64,000 bases of DNA from Streptomyces cinereus (GTDB lineage: Bacteria > Pseudomonadota > Gammaproteobacteria > Pseudomonadales > Moraxellaceae). Position 1 is the first letter of the stretch, and each line of letters opens with the position of its first letter. The stretch spans positions 62,001 to 126,000 of the forward strand of contig BMPS01000002.1 of assembly GCA_014647715.1 (NCBI GenBank). Reading direction: 5' to 3'. The position numbers and the translations under genes were made by a program. The notes below the pieces were generated by a model. It made no database searches. It saw nothing but the letters and a program-made list of their open reading frames with translations, and had not been told where the DNA came from. Below are positions 35,103 through 44,439 of the stretch, one piece after another.

Positions 35103-35528
35103 ATGTTAGTGTTAACAATAAATGCTGACCATATCAGTGTAACGCTGCAAGATAACTTATGGGACATTGGGCTTACGCTAAAAGTAATTGCAGAGACATT
35201 GCACGCATTGCCACCCACCGAATTGGCTTGGGAAACGGCAATTATGCGCATAGAAGATGCTATTTCACCGCTAAAATCTAGCTTGCCCAAAGATGAATTA
35301 TTAAAGGTGATAGGGGCAGAGGACTTACGCTTACTAGCGTTTGAGCAAGATGACAATGGCGATTATATTCGCGCTGAGATACTAGAAAAAGCTTTTACGG
35401 TGCTGGCGGGCTATCGCTCGCTACGAGATTTGCCAGCTATGCCCAATGACCTAGCGTTTTATGCCAAGGTATTGCTATTACGAGAATGGGTACACCATTT
35501 GGATTTTGATAAGCTTTATTTGGGTTAA
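35103..35528 (+). CDS. Hypothetical protein
   Basis: A 141-residue protein of unknown function. ATG 35103 is chosen over 35085 because AAAAGGGCG (within 35090-35098) then serves as the ribosome site with suitable spacing. The protein starts MLVLTINADHISVTLQDNLWDIGLTLKVIAETL, is acidic overall, and ends EWVHHLDFDKLYLG. No membrane span, signal peptide or cysteine motif is seen. It lies convergent to ppc, with a terminator between, and divergent from the helical gene at 34466-34957. Confidence 0.55.
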   Translation: MLVLTINADHISVTLQDNLWDIGLTLKVIAETLHALPPTELAWETAIMRIEDAISPLKSSLPKDELLKVIGAEDLRLLAFEQDDNGDYIRAEILEKAFTVLAGYRSLRDLPAMPNDLAFYAKVLLLREWVHHLDFDKLYLG

Positions 35529-35554
35529 TTGTTATCAATAAAAAAAACGTCAAT

Positions 35555-35587
35555 AAAAAATCGCCAGTACGCAACCAGCGATTTTTT
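35555..35587. terminator. Terminator between hypothetical gene and ppc
   Basis: AAAAAATCGC (35555-35564) pairs with GCGATTTTTT (35578-35587) around a 13-nt loop. A/T runs on both sides suit termination of both convergent genes. Confidence 0.8.
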
Positions 35588-35621
35588 AAAATAAGTAATT
35601 TAAGGCTATGTTGAACTCTTA

Positions 35622-38492
35622 CTAACCGGTATTTCTTAAGCCTTGGGCAATACCATTGATAGTTAAATGAACCAAGTTAAGCACTGCGGTATAAGACGCT
35701 TCATTATCGCTCGTCGCTTCATTGGTGGTTTCAGTGGTAGACCTTTCATCAGTAGACGCTTCATCAGTAGTCGCCTCGCGAAGTTGTTTTAATAATGCTA
35801 CTTGCAACCAGTTCAAGGCATTCAAATACGGCAGGCGTAGCGCAAGTGAGCGTGCCAATGTACGGTTATCATCCAGTAGCGTTTCTTTATTGGTCAGTGT
35901 TAGTAAGGCTTTAAGGCTGCGGTGATATTCTGCAGTAATAAGTGCAAAAATAGCGTTGGCTTCAGTGGCATCGTTGGCGAGCTCAACATAGGCTTGGGCG
36001 ATTTCGATATCTGTTTTTGCCATGACCTGTGCCATATTTGATAACATGGCTTGCATAAAGGCGCTGTGTTGGGCGTTGTGTTGCAGTTTTGCTAAGTTGT
36101 CTGGGTTATCTGCAATCAGTTTTTCGACTGCGGTGCCAAAGCCATACCACGCTGGTAGCATTAAGCGATTTTGCATCCAAGAAAATACCCAAGGAATCGC
36201 GCGCAAATCTTGAATACGCGCCAAAGACTTGCGGCTAGCAGGACGTGAGCCAATATTTAAACTGGCAATTTCTTTGACCAAACTTGTCTGCAAGAAATAA
36301 TCAATAAAATACGGCTGAGTGATAAGCGCGCGATAGCAATTAAAGGCTTCATGCGATAATTGATTCATTAGGTCGCTATCAGGGCTTTCGCTATGGCTTG
36401 GCAATAGGCTCGCTTTGAGCGTTGCAGCAATCAGCGTCTCAAGGTTGCGTTCCGCGTTGCCCGCATCGGCATATTTTGCGGTAATAACTTCCCCTTGCTC
36501 GGTAATGCGAATTTGACCATCCACTGAGCCTTCTGGTTGTGCCAAAATCGCTTCAAATGACGGACCACCACCACGACCCACGCTACCGCCACGACCGTGG
36601 AATAAACGCAGTTGAATGGCATATTTTTCTGCCATTTCCACTAGCTGAATTTCAGCTTGGTAGAGCGACCATTGACTGGTGACATAACCGCCATCTTTGT
36701 TACTGTCTGAATAACCCAGCATAATTTCTTGCAGATTGTCACGACTGGCTAGCACCGATTTGTACCAAGGTTTATCCAGTAACTCACTCATAATGCGGGT
36801 ACTGTTTTGCAGCGCTTCAATGGTTTCAAACAAAGGCACGATATTGATACGGCTCACGGGTACGCCATCTTTGACCAATAATAGCCCTGATTCTTTCAAT
36901 AACAACGCCAATGCCAGCAAATCACTCACTTGTTCGGCATTGGAGATAATACTTTGGGTAATCGCTTTGTCACCAAAGCGATTTTTGATATCGGCTGCGG
37001 CTTGAAAAATCTCTAGCTCACGCTGGGTTTGTGGCTCATAAGTGATATAGGGGTTGTATAAAGGACGCGCAGTTGCCAATTCACGCAGCAGCACACGTTG
37101 ACGCGCGGATTCAGACAAAGAAAGGTAATCTTCTAAATCGGCATGTTTGAACAAATCATGGACCGTTTCGGCATGAATCCCTGAAAACTGGCGCAAGTCC
37201 AATGGCATCAGATAAAAACCAAATACTTCCACGGCGCGGATGATATCGGTGAGTCGTTCGTTAGCCAGTAATTCACTGCCATTATCCACCAATGACTGAT
37301 AAACGACGTACAAATCATCTAAAAACTCGTCACAATCAGCATAGGGCTCACTAAGTCCAAAGCGACAACCGTAAGACAAATCAAAGGTATGTGAGGTAGC
37401 GACTAAACGTGATGAGATAAACCCGATGGCGCGGCGATAAGGCTCTTCTTCTCTAGAGATATTATCTTCTTTGGATTGCTCGGAGAGTGCCAGTACCGCA
37501 TCACTCACGTTGACATGGCGGATAGACAGCGGCAACTCTTGGTATAGCTTGCCCAGTTGGTCACGATAAAAGTAAAACACGGTCGCCGCTTGGCGTTTGA
37601 ACGCATAGCGAAGGGTATCGGCTGACACAAATGGATTGCCGTCACGGTCGCCACCAATCCAACCACCGATATTAAGTAAGTTTGGCATGTCAGTGTCGGG
37701 GAAACGCTCTTTTAACTGATAATCTAATTTGCGATACAAACTTGGCAGGGCTTCAAAAAAACTTAAATCAAAATAGGCAATGCCATTGTCAATTTCATCT
37801 TTGACAGTAATTTTAAAATGGCGGGTTTCATTGGTTTGCCACTGCGACAATAACGTGGCTTCTAGTTGCTGCTCGATACGATGACGTTGGTAGCCAATCG
37901 CGGTGTGGTATTGCTCAAGTAAGGCACGGATTTGACGACGCAGTGATAAAATAGTTTGACGCTGCACTTCGGTCGGATGCGCGGTCAATACCGCACTGAT
38001 AAAGGTATCATCAAGCTGTGCTTGCAACTCATCGCTGTCAATCCCTTGGGCTTTTAATTCATCAATCACATGGGCAAAACTACTTTTTGACGCAGATTCG
38101 TCTTGTTCGTGGGCAAGGCGGCGGCGCTCATGGTGCATGTCTTCGGCGATGTTAAACACTTGCGCAAATAAGCCACAAGCCCGAATGAGGTTCTTGCGCT
38201 GTTGATGGTTGAGTGTTGGCAAAATGGCTTGAATAGTCTGCTGGGGGTCTTCGCCATTTAACAGTTTATTAATGGTTTGTTTGACCGGTTCTGAGGTTTG
38301 CTGCTCAACGACCGTTATCAGCACGCGGCTAAGTAACTGGGTGTCCGCTAGCAAAGGAGAGTCTTTATCATTGTCGATAAGCTCAACAAGTGCCGTATTT
38401 GACGGATGCGAGTTTAAAGGGGTTAAACTTAAAACGTGAGGCGGTGCAAGGCTTTTTTCATTTTCAGCTGGGTTGGCGTTGGTCTGGCTCAT
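35622..38492 (-). CDS. ppc: Phosphoenolpyruvate carboxylase
   Basis: A 956-residue PEP carboxylase, which makes oxaloacetate from PEP and bicarbonate to refill the TCA cycle. Key blocks are [13 protein letters not shown] (catalytic His), [79 protein letters not shown] and the C-terminal [11 protein letters not shown] needed for the active site. It is longer than usual because the Thr/Glu/Asp-rich stretch near residue 905-930 ([15 protein letters not shown]) is built from 15-bp repeats. The gene is divergent from prpE, and a weak - strand promoter (TTGTGC, 17 nt, TACACT) lies in their spacer. Confidence 0.96.
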   Translation of the reverse strand: MSQTNANPAENEKSLAPPHVLSLTPLNSHPSNTALVELIDNDKDSPLLADTQLLSRVLITVVEQQTSEPVKQTINKLLNGEDPQQTIQAILPTLNHQQRKNLIRACGLFAQVFNIAEDMHHERRRLAHEQDESASKSSFAHVIDELKAQGIDSDELQAQLDDTFISAVLTAHPTEVQRQTILSLRRQIRALLEQYHTAIGYQRHRIEQQLEATLLSQWQTNETRHFKITVKDEIDNGIAYFDLSFFEALPSLYRKLDYQLKERFPDTDMPNLLNIGGWIGGDRDGNPFVSADTLRYAFKRQAATVFYFYRDQLGKLYQELPLSIRHVNVSDAVLALSEQSKEDNISREEEPYRRAIGFISSRLVATSHTFDLSYGCRFGLSEPYADCDEFLDDLYVVYQSLVDNGSELLANERLTDIIRAVEVFGFYLMPLDLRQFSGIHAETVHDLFKHADLEDYLSLSESARQRVLLRELATARPLYNPYITYEPQTQRELEIFQAAADIKNRFGDKAITQSIISNAEQVSDLLALALLLKESGLLLVKDGVPVSRINIVPLFETIEALQNSTRIMSELLDKPWYKSVLASRDNLQEIMLGYSDSNKDGGYVTSQWSLYQAEIQLVEMAEKYAIQLRLFHGRGGSVGRGGGPSFEAILAQPEGSVDGQIRITEQGEVITAKYADAGNAERNLETLIAATLKASLLPSHSESPDSDLMNQLSHEAFNCYRALITQPYFIDYFLQTSLVKEIASLNIGSRPASRKSLARIQDLRAIPWVFSWMQNRLMLPAWYGFGTAVEKLIADNPDNLAKLQHNAQHSAFMQAMLSNMAQVMAKTDIEIAQAYVELANDATEANAIFALITAEYHRSLKALLTLTNKETLLDDNRTLARSLALRLPYLNALNWLQVALLKQLREATTDEASTDERSTTETTNEATSDNEASYTAVLNLVHLTINGIAQGLRNTG
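35731..35775 (-). repeat. 15-bp coding repeats in ppc
   Basis: Three units, 35731-35745, 35746-35760 and 35761-35775 (the last two beginning TCATCAGTAG on the + strand), encode the pentapeptides [10 protein letters not shown] and ERSTT of the near-C-terminal linker. Confidence 0.8.
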
Positions 38493-38626
38493 AACTATTC
38501 CCTTATTTGCTTTAGTCTAAAAAGTGTAACAGGACAATTATGTTAGCACAAACTATTATCACTATAAGAAATACTAATCGTTAAAAATCCGAAATATAAA
38601 CAGCGCTAAAATTATTTTGGCAAGGC

Positions 38627-38655
38627 TTGACGTTAGCAAGTCTATTTGCTATATT
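38627..38655 (+). promoter_or_regulatory. Sigma-70 promoter upstream of prpE
   Basis: TTGACG (38627-38632), 17-nt spacer, TATATT (38650-38655). This is one of the best promoter matches in the window. Start of transcription is expected near 38662, giving a leader of about 165 nt. Confidence 0.65.
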
Positions 38656-38657
38656 CA

Positions 38658-38680
38658 AAACGATACAAAACGTATCATTT
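38658..38680. promoter_or_regulatory. Operator-like inverted repeat at the prpE transcription start
   Basis: AAACGATAC (38658-38666) and GTATCATTT (38672-38680) form an inverted repeat with one mismatch and a 5-nt centre, immediately after the -10. The position suits a repressor. Confidence 0.5.
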
Positions 38681-38827
38681 GAGTTTATAAAATGAATTCA
38701 AGGAGTGAATTCAAAGAATGAATGCAATGATAGGCTTTGCTAAGCAATAAGATATTTTGCCAACCTCTGAAAACCAAACCTGCAAGCGACTTTCACCATC
38801 CGTTAAGATTCTAGCTAAGGACAGCCA

Positions 38828-40810
38828 ATGAGTTTCTCTGACTTATACAATCAATCAATCAACGACAAACAAGCCTTCTGGGGCGAGCAAGCCAAGCGAA
38901 TCTATTGGCATCAACCACCTACCCAAATCTTAGACGATAGTAAGCTGCCCTTTGCCAAATGGTTTGTCGGTGGGGAAACCAATTTGTGTTATAACATGGT
39001 CGACCGCCACCTTGAAAACCGGGCAGAGCAAGATGCCTTTGTATGGGTGTCTACCGAAATCAATGCTGAAATGATTGATAATTACCCCAATATTCAGAAA
39101 GCTTTTAAGGCACTCGGCAACCCTGTTGAACTGTATACCGACTATGCCAAACGCCGTTTAACTTACAACGATTTATACAAAGAAGTGAACTATTTTGCCG
39201 ATGTGCTAAAACGTCATGGCATCGACAAAGGCGACCGTGTTGTCATCTATATGCCGATGATTTTGGAAGCGGCGTATGCCATGCTGGCTTGTGTGCGTAT
39301 CGGGGCGATTCATTCAGTGGTATTTGGCGGATTTGCCTCGCATAACCTCGCCGTACGCATGGATGATGCCGAAGCCAAAATGGTGATTACGGTCGATGCA
39401 GGGCTGCGCGGCGGCAAGCTCATTAATTATAAAAACTTGGTCAATAAAGCAGTCGAAGAAGCCAAAGTCAAAACCCGTGTGCTGGTGATTGACCGTGGCA
39501 TTATGCCATACACAGCTGAGCCGCAGGACATCGACTATGCCGCCGAGCGGGCGATAAGTGTCGACAACAATGCCATAGTCGATTGTGTTTGGCTAGAGTC
39601 CAATGCGCCATCGTATCTATTATATACCTCGGGCACGACAGGCACACCCAAAGGCGTACAGCGTGATACAGGCGGTCATGCGGTAGCCCTGGCCACCGCG
39701 ATGGATTTTGTCTATAACGGTAAAGCGGGCGAGACGTTTTGGGCGATTTCGGATATCGGTTGGGCAGTGGGTCACTCGTTTAGCATCTATGCCCCGTTAC
39801 TGACAGGCATGACCAGTATTATTTATGAAGGCTTGCCAACCACGCCAAACCCAGGGATTTGGTGGCGAATTGTCGAAGCTAATAAAGTCAATATTTTGTT
39901 CACCGCACCGACAGGCGTGCGGATGCTGCGTAAACAAGACGAAATGTGGATGAGCCGTCACGATATCTCAAGTTTAAAATCATTCTTCTTGGCAGGTGAG
40001 CCACTCGATGAGCCAACGGCCGAGTGGCTAACAGGTCACATGGGTGTGCCAATCATTGACCACTATTGGCAAACTGAGACAGGCTGGCCGATCCTAAGCC
40101 ATGCCCCGAAATTTGCAGGCAATCCCGACCACAGGCCACACAAACAAGGCACACCCGGCTATCCGATGTTTGGATTTGACGCCAAAGTCATCAATGAAAC
40201 CACAGGCGAACCCTGCCAAGCCAATGAAAAAGGCATGCTGATGTTGGCCGCACCTTTACCACCTGGGTGTTTGACCACCGTTTGGCGAAATGACGAGCGT
40301 TTTATCAATGGCTATTTTTCATTGCTCGATGGCAAACAATACGCAACATCAGACTATGCCGTGATGGATGAATACGGCTACTACTATATTCTAGGGCGAA
40401 CCGATGATGTCATCAATGTGGCAGGTCACCGTTTGGGTACCAAGGAAATCGAGGAAGCCATCGGTCATCACCCCGAAGTCGCCGAATCTGCGGTAGTTGG
40501 CATCCATGACGAGCTTAAAGGTAAGTTACCCATTGCCTTTTGTATCCTAAAAAATCATGACTTAGTAGCAGAAACCGAAAACCGTTTCCGCATTGAGCAG
40601 CAAATCGTGGGTGAAGTCGCAAGACAGTTGGGCGCCCTTGCTAAACCTGCGGCTATTTATTTTCCCAAAGCTTTACCCAAAACCCGCTCAGGTAAAATCT
40701 TACGCCGCTCTATCAAGGCACTGGCGGAAGGCAAAGAAACAGGCGACATGAGTACCCTTGATGACCCAACCGCGATTGAGGCGGTTAGACAAGCGATGGC
40801 GGATTATTAA
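38828..40810 (+). CDS. prpE: Propionyl-CoA synthetase
   Basis: A 660-residue AMP-forming acyl-CoA synthetase nearest to PrpE. The first marker is FVGGETNLCYNMVDRHL, then the PrpE-like VVFGGFASHNLAVRMDDA. The P-loop is YTSGTTGTPKGVQRD, with WWRIVEANKVNILFTAPTGVRML, HYWQTETGWPI and YILGRTDDVINVAGHRLGT. C-terminal PKTRSGKILRRSIK holds the acetylatable catalytic Lys. Relative to the usual 630 residues, an extra 30 or so appear near residues 75-105 (INAEMIDNYPNIQKAFKAL). It would activate propionate, linking to the propionyl-CoA made by the valine genes downstream. Acetate activity is possible. A promoter and operator-like site precede it. Confidence 0.88.
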   Translation: MSFSDLYNQSINDKQAFWGEQAKRIYWHQPPTQILDDSKLPFAKWFVGGETNLCYNMVDRHLENRAEQDAFVWVSTEINAEMIDNYPNIQKAFKALGNPVELYTDYAKRRLTYNDLYKEVNYFADVLKRHGIDKGDRVVIYMPMILEAAYAMLACVRIGAIHSVVFGGFASHNLAVRMDDAEAKMVITVDAGLRGGKLINYKNLVNKAVEEAKVKTRVLVIDRGIMPYTAEPQDIDYAAERAISVDNNAIVDCVWLESNAPSYLLYTSGTTGTPKGVQRDTGGHAVALATAMDFVYNGKAGETFWAISDIGWAVGHSFSIYAPLLTGMTSIIYEGLPTTPNPGIWWRIVEANKVNILFTAPTGVRMLRKQDEMWMSRHDISSLKSFFLAGEPLDEPTAEWLTGHMGVPIIDHYWQTETGWPILSHAPKFAGNPDHRPHKQGTPGYPMFGFDAKVINETTGEPCQANEKGMLMLAAPLPPGCLTTVWRNDERFINGYFSLLDGKQYATSDYAVMDEYGYYYILGRTDDVINVAGHRLGTKEIEEAIGHHPEVAESAVVGIHDELKGKLPIAFCILKNHDLVAETENRFRIEQQIVGEVARQLGALAKPAAIYFPKALPKTRSGKILRRSIKALAEGKETGDMSTLDDPTAIEAVRQAMADY

Positions 40811-40871
40811 TGGCAATCGATAAGTTATCCACCAATAAGTTGTCAGGGCTTAAAAATCAGGGGTGATTGTG

Positions 40872-41480
40872 ATGGAAAATTATGCCTTACTGGCTTTTAG
40901 GCACGCGCCCACGCCGATAGTGGTATTAAGCTATCGGCGTATCAAAGCGCTCAACGATGCCTTTGCCAATTTGTTCGGTTATGCGCACGATGAGCTACTC
41001 AATCAATCGATGCAAAAATTGTTTCCCAGTGTCGAAGATTTTGAAAAAATTGGCAAAGAAGCATTAACAGGTTTGGGATTACAGACCAACATGCATTACT
41101 GCGATGAGCGCTTTATGCGTCACAAAACAGGGGAAATATTCTGGGCAACTACCCACGGACGCACCTTAACCCCAGATGACCCCTTCAAACTGGCAATTTG
41201 GCATTTTGAAAAAAAACCGCAAGTATCGTCCGAATCGCAGCTCACTGCACGTGAAGCCCAAATTGCGCAATATGTGGTCAATGGCTATACTTGTAAAGAG
41301 ATTGGTAAGTCACTTGGTTTATCCCCTAGAACCATTGAAGTGCATAAAGCCAACTTAATGAAAAAACTGGGCGCTCGCAGCAAAGGTGAGCTGGCCTCAA
41401 AGATTATTGTCATTAACCCTATGGCAGCCGCCCAGCACAACCACTCTAGCAGAGCTACTCCAGAAAAACTACTTAAGTAA
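40872..41480 (+). CDS. PAS-LuxR transcriptional regulator
   Basis: A 202-residue regulator with an N-terminal PAS domain (about residues 1-115: FRHAPTPIVVLSYRRIKALNDAFANLFGYAHDELL, then the FMRHKTGEIFWATTHGR strand). The C-terminal LuxR/GerE helix-turn-helix is LTAREAQIAQYVVNGYTCKEIGKSLGLSPRTIEVHKANLMKKLGARS. ATG 40872 follows AGGGGTG (40859-40865). No receiver domain or transmitter is present, so it senses through PAS directly. It lies between prpE and mmsA in the same direction and is the best candidate local regulator of the valine/propionate genes; pseudomonads use the AraC-type MmsR there instead. The ligand is unknown. Confidence 0.85.
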   Translation: MENYALLAFRHAPTPIVVLSYRRIKALNDAFANLFGYAHDELLNQSMQKLFPSVEDFEKIGKEALTGLGLQTNMHYCDERFMRHKTGEIFWATTHGRTLTPDDPFKLAIWHFEKKPQVSSESQLTAREAQIAQYVVNGYTCKEIGKSLGLSPRTIEVHKANLMKKLGARSKGELASKIIVINPMAAAQHNHSSRATPEKLLK

Positions 41481-41529
41481 TTAAGTATGATTGACAGTAT
41501 CCCCCAACTCATTCACACTGTTTTGCAAC

Positions 41530-41550
41530 GCGTTTAACGCTATCAAACGC
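41530..41550 (+). promoter_or_regulatory. Inverted repeat upstream of mmsA
   Basis: GCGTTT (41530-41535) and AAACGC (41545-41550) with a 9-nt centre lie 37 bp before the mmsA start. AACGCTAT also repeats directly here. A consensus -35 TTGACA (41491-41496) lies upstream but its -10 (CACACT) is poor. This could be a binding site for the adjacent regulator. Confidence 0.35.
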
Positions 41551-41586
41551 TATACACCCAACAAGGTAAAAACAAGGATTGTTACG

Positions 41587-43080
41587 ATGACTACCCAAAC
41601 TGTAAAACAACTCATCAACGGCGAATTTGTCGAATCAACCACTAGCGAGTGGATTGACCTGACCAACCCAGCTACCCAACAAGTGATTGCCAAAGTACCC
41701 CAAACTACCTCCGATGAAATCAACCAAGCCGTCGCGGCGGCTGCAGAAGCGTTCAAAACCTGGCGCAAAACCCCAATCAACACCCGCTCGCGCATCTTCT
41801 TAAAATACCAACAACTCATTCGTGACAACATGGACGAGCTTGCCGCCATGCTCACCGAAGAACAAGGCAAAACTCTAGCCGATGCCAAAGGCGATGTGTT
41901 CCGTGGTCTTGAAGTCGTCGAACATGCCTCAGGCATTGGCAACCTGCAACAAGGCGCATTTATCGAAAACGTGGCGACTGGCGTGGATATGTATAATATT
42001 CAGCAACCACTCGGCGTGTGTGCGGGTATCACCCCATTTAACTTCCCCGCCATGATTCCACTGTGGATGTTCCCAATGGCGATTGCCACTGGTAACACCT
42101 TCGTATTAAAACCATCAGAACAAAACCCGATGGTCACCATGCGCTTGGTAGAATTGGCGTTAGAGGCGGGAATTCCAAAAGGCGTATTAAACGTGGTGCA
42201 TGGCGGCAAAGATACCGTTGATGCCATTTGTGACCACCCCGATATCAAAGCCATCTCATTTGTCGGCTCAACCGCAGTCGGCACACACGTCTATAACCGT
42301 GCCAGCCAAGCAGGTAAACGTGTCCAATGTATGATGGGGGCTAAAAACCATGCAGTCATCCTACCAGATGCCAACAAAGAGCAATGTCTTAACCAACTAG
42401 CCGGTGCTGCATTTGGTGCCGCCGGTCAGCGCTGTATGGCGTTATCCGTGGTGATTCTAGTCGGTGAAGCCAAAAACTGGGTGGGTGACATTGTGGAACG
42501 TGCCAAAAAATTGGTGGTGGCAGCCGGTAAAGATGACAAAGACTTAGGACCTGTGATTTCAAAAGCGGCCAAAGCGCGTGTTGAGCGCTTAATCCAAGCG
42601 GGCGCGGATGAAGGCGCACAAGTCCTGCTCGATGGTCGTGGTATCAAGGTCGAAGGCTTTGAAAACGGTAATTTTGTCGGACCGACCATTTTAGATAACG
42701 TCACTACTGATATGACGTGCTATAAGGAAGAAATCTTTGGACCGGTGCTTGATATCATGTACGCCGATAGCCTAGATGAAGCGATTGCCATCATCAATGC
42801 CAATCCAAATGGTAATGGCACGGCTATCTTTACCCAGTCAGGTGCGGCAGCCCATAAATTCCAACAAGATATTGATGTGGGTCAAGTCGGTATTAATTTA
42901 CCCATTCCTGTGCCACTACCGATGTTCTCATTCACCGGTTCTCGCGCCAGTAAACTGGGTGACTTAGGTCCTTATGGCAAACAAGCTGTGCAGTTTTATA
43001 CCCAAACCAAAACCGTTACCGCGCGTTGGTTTGATGATGAAGCCAGTAAAGGGGTGAACACTACCATTTCATTAAAATAA
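41587..43080 (+). CDS. mmsA: Methylmalonate-semialdehyde dehydrogenase (CoA-acylating)
   Basis: A 497-residue aldehyde dehydrogenase of the MmsA type, which turns methylmalonate semialdehyde plus CoA and NAD into propionyl-CoA and CO2. Marks are [40 protein letters not shown] and the catalytic Cys283 in [11 protein letters not shown]. Typical of this class, a CoA-dependent active-site region has [16 protein letters not shown] at 41574-41578 fixes ATG 41587; the frame upstream of it is not coding. It is the first gene of the valine-degradation set mmsA, acyl-CoA dehydrogenase, enoyl-CoA hydratase, hydrolase and mmsB. Confidence 0.94.
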   Translation: MTTQTVKQLINGEFVESTTSEWIDLTNPATQQVIAKVPQTTSDEINQAVAAAAEAFKTWRKTPINTRSRIFLKYQQLIRDNMDELAAMLTEEQGKTLADAKGDVFRGLEVVEHASGIGNLQQGAFIENVATGVDMYNIQQPLGVCAGITPFNFPAMIPLWMFPMAIATGNTFVLKPSEQNPMVTMRLVELALEAGIPKGVLNVVHGGKDTVDAICDHPDIKAISFVGSTAVGTHVYNRASQAGKRVQCMMGAKNHAVILPDANKEQCLNQLAGAAFGAAGQRCMALSVVILVGEAKNWVGDIVERAKKLVVAAGKDDKDLGPVISKAAKARVERLIQAGADEGAQVLLDGRGIKVEGFENGNFVGPTILDNVTTDMTCYKEEIFGPVLDIMYADSLDEAIAIINANPNGNGTAIFTQSGAAAHKFQQDIDVGQVGINLPIPVPLPMFSFTGSRASKLGDLGPYGKQAVQFYTQTKTVTARWFDDEASKGVNTTISLK

Positions 43081-43159
43081 ATAGACGTTAACAATTAATA
43101 TTTCGTGATTAAGACTGATTGAATTGAGCTATCAGGTTAAAAACGTTATAGCCAATATA

Positions 43160-43202
43160 GCCAAGCGTCGCGATTTTGCATTAAGTTAAAGCAACGCTTG
43201 GC
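43160..43202 (+). promoter_or_regulatory. Intercistronic hairpin between mmsA and acyl-CoA dehydrogenase
   Basis: GCCAAGCGT (43160-43168) pairs perfectly with ACGCTTGGC (43194-43202) across a 25-nt loop. No T tract follows, so it is more likely an mRNA-stability or processing element than a terminator. Confidence 0.45.
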
Positions 43203-43249
43203 AACGACTGATGGCATGGATGTAATTTAGCCATAAAAAGGAATTTACC

Positions 43250-44410
43250 ATGAATTTTTCTCTCACCGAAGACCAACAAGCTTTTGCTGATTTGGCTGCT
43301 CAATTTGCCGCTAAATCGCTTGCGCCCAACGCTGCCGAATGGGATGCCACAGGCTATTTTCCCAAAGAGGTGTTCAAAGCCGCCGGTGAACTGGGCTTTA
43401 TGGGGCTTTACACCAACCCTGATTTTGGCGGACTGGGCTTGCCGCGCCTTGATGCGGCAATTATCTTTGAAAAACTGGCGTATGGCGATACGTCAACCGC
43501 CGCATTCATGACCATTCACAACATGGTCGCTTGGATGATTGGCGAGTTTGCCAAACCCGAGGTTGCCGAAAAATACTTGCCTGAACTATTAGCGGGCGAA
43601 AAATTGGGTAGTTACTGTTTGACAGAGCCTAATGCTGGCTCAGATGCGGGTTCATTAAAAACCAAAGCGGTCAAACAAGGCGACTATTACCACATTACTG
43701 GGCAAAAAATGTTTATCTCTGGGGCAGGGGCGACCGATGTGCTTATCGTGATGGCGCGCACCTCGGACAATGGGGCAAAAGGCGTGTCTGCCTTTATCGT
43801 TGATGCCAATAGCGATGGCATCAGCTACGGCAAAAATGAACATAAAATGGGCTGGAAAAACCAACCGACCGCCGCGGTGCATTTTACTGATGTCAAAGTT
43901 CCTGCCGAAAATCTACTCGGTGAAGAAGGACAGGGCTTTAGCTTTGCCATGAAAGGCTTGGATGGCGGGCGTATCAATATCGCTACGTGTGCGGTGGGTA
44001 CGGCTCAAGCTGCCCTTGACCGTGCCGTGCAGTATGTACAGGAGCGTAGCCAGTTTGGCAAAACCCTTGACCAATTCCAAAATGTGCAGTTTAAACTTGC
44101 CGATATGCTCACCCATTTGGTGTCGGCTCGGCAGATGGTGCGATTGGCGGCGTATCATTTGGATAGCAAATCGCCCGATGCCACGGCGTATTGTGCGATG
44201 GCAAAACGTCTTGCCACGGATTTGAGTTTTGATATCGCTAACCAAGCGCTGCAGCTACACGGGGGCTATGGTTATCTACAAGAATATCCGCTAGAGCGTC
44301 ATGTACGCGATTTGCGCGTGCATCAAATCCTAGAAGGCACCAATGAAGTGATGCGGATGATTGTGTCTCGCAAAATGATGGAAGCTGGGGCGTTGGCAAG
44401 ATTGCAATAA
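43250..44410 (+). CDS. Acyl-CoA dehydrogenase (likely isobutyryl-CoA)
   Basis: A 386-residue acyl-CoA dehydrogenase. FAD- and substrate-contacting blocks are SYCLTEPNAGSDAGSLKTKA, QKMFISGAGATDVLIVMART, RSQFGKTLDQFQNVQFKLADM and LQLHGGYGYLQEYPLERHVRDLRVHQILEGTNEVMRMI, with the catalytic base at about Glu362. The motif pattern and its place between mmsA and the enoyl-CoA hydratase point to isobutyryl-CoA to methacrylyl-CoA. Short/branched-chain substrates cannot be excluded. The ribosome site and start lie in a 17-nt stretch (43236-43252) repeated exactly before the next gene. Confidence 0.9.
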   Translation: MNFSLTEDQQAFADLAAQFAAKSLAPNAAEWDATGYFPKEVFKAAGELGFMGLYTNPDFGGLGLPRLDAAIIFEKLAYGDTSTAAFMTIHNMVAWMIGEFAKPEVAEKYLPELLAGEKLGSYCLTEPNAGSDAGSLKTKAVKQGDYYHITGQKMFISGAGATDVLIVMARTSDNGAKGVSAFIVDANSDGISYGKNEHKMGWKNQPTAAVHFTDVKVPAENLLGEEGQGFSFAMKGLDGGRINIATCAVGTAQAALDRAVQYVQERSQFGKTLDQFQNVQFKLADMLTHLVSARQMVRLAAYHLDSKSPDATAYCAMAKRLATDLSFDIANQALQLHGGYGYLQEYPLERHVRDLRVHQILEGTNEVMRMIVSRKMMEAGALARLQ

Positions 44411-44439
44411 ATTTAAAGGCATTTTAAAAGGAATTTACC

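Larger units (their letters stand above)
38493..38827. other. ppc-prpE divergent control region
   Basis: 335 bp without a gene. It contains a strong + strand promoter, an operator-like inverted repeat at its start site, an imperfect GCTAAAAT/TATTTTGGC inverted repeat (38605-38621) and 13-bp-spaced near-repeats of TGAATTCA (38693, 38706, 38719). The prpE ribosome site AAGGA lies just before 38828. Confidence 0.6.

Noticed and set aside
41491-41586. Upstream extension of mmsA from TTG 41491
   Set aside because: The 32 extra residues are not family-like and AAGGA supports ATG 41587.
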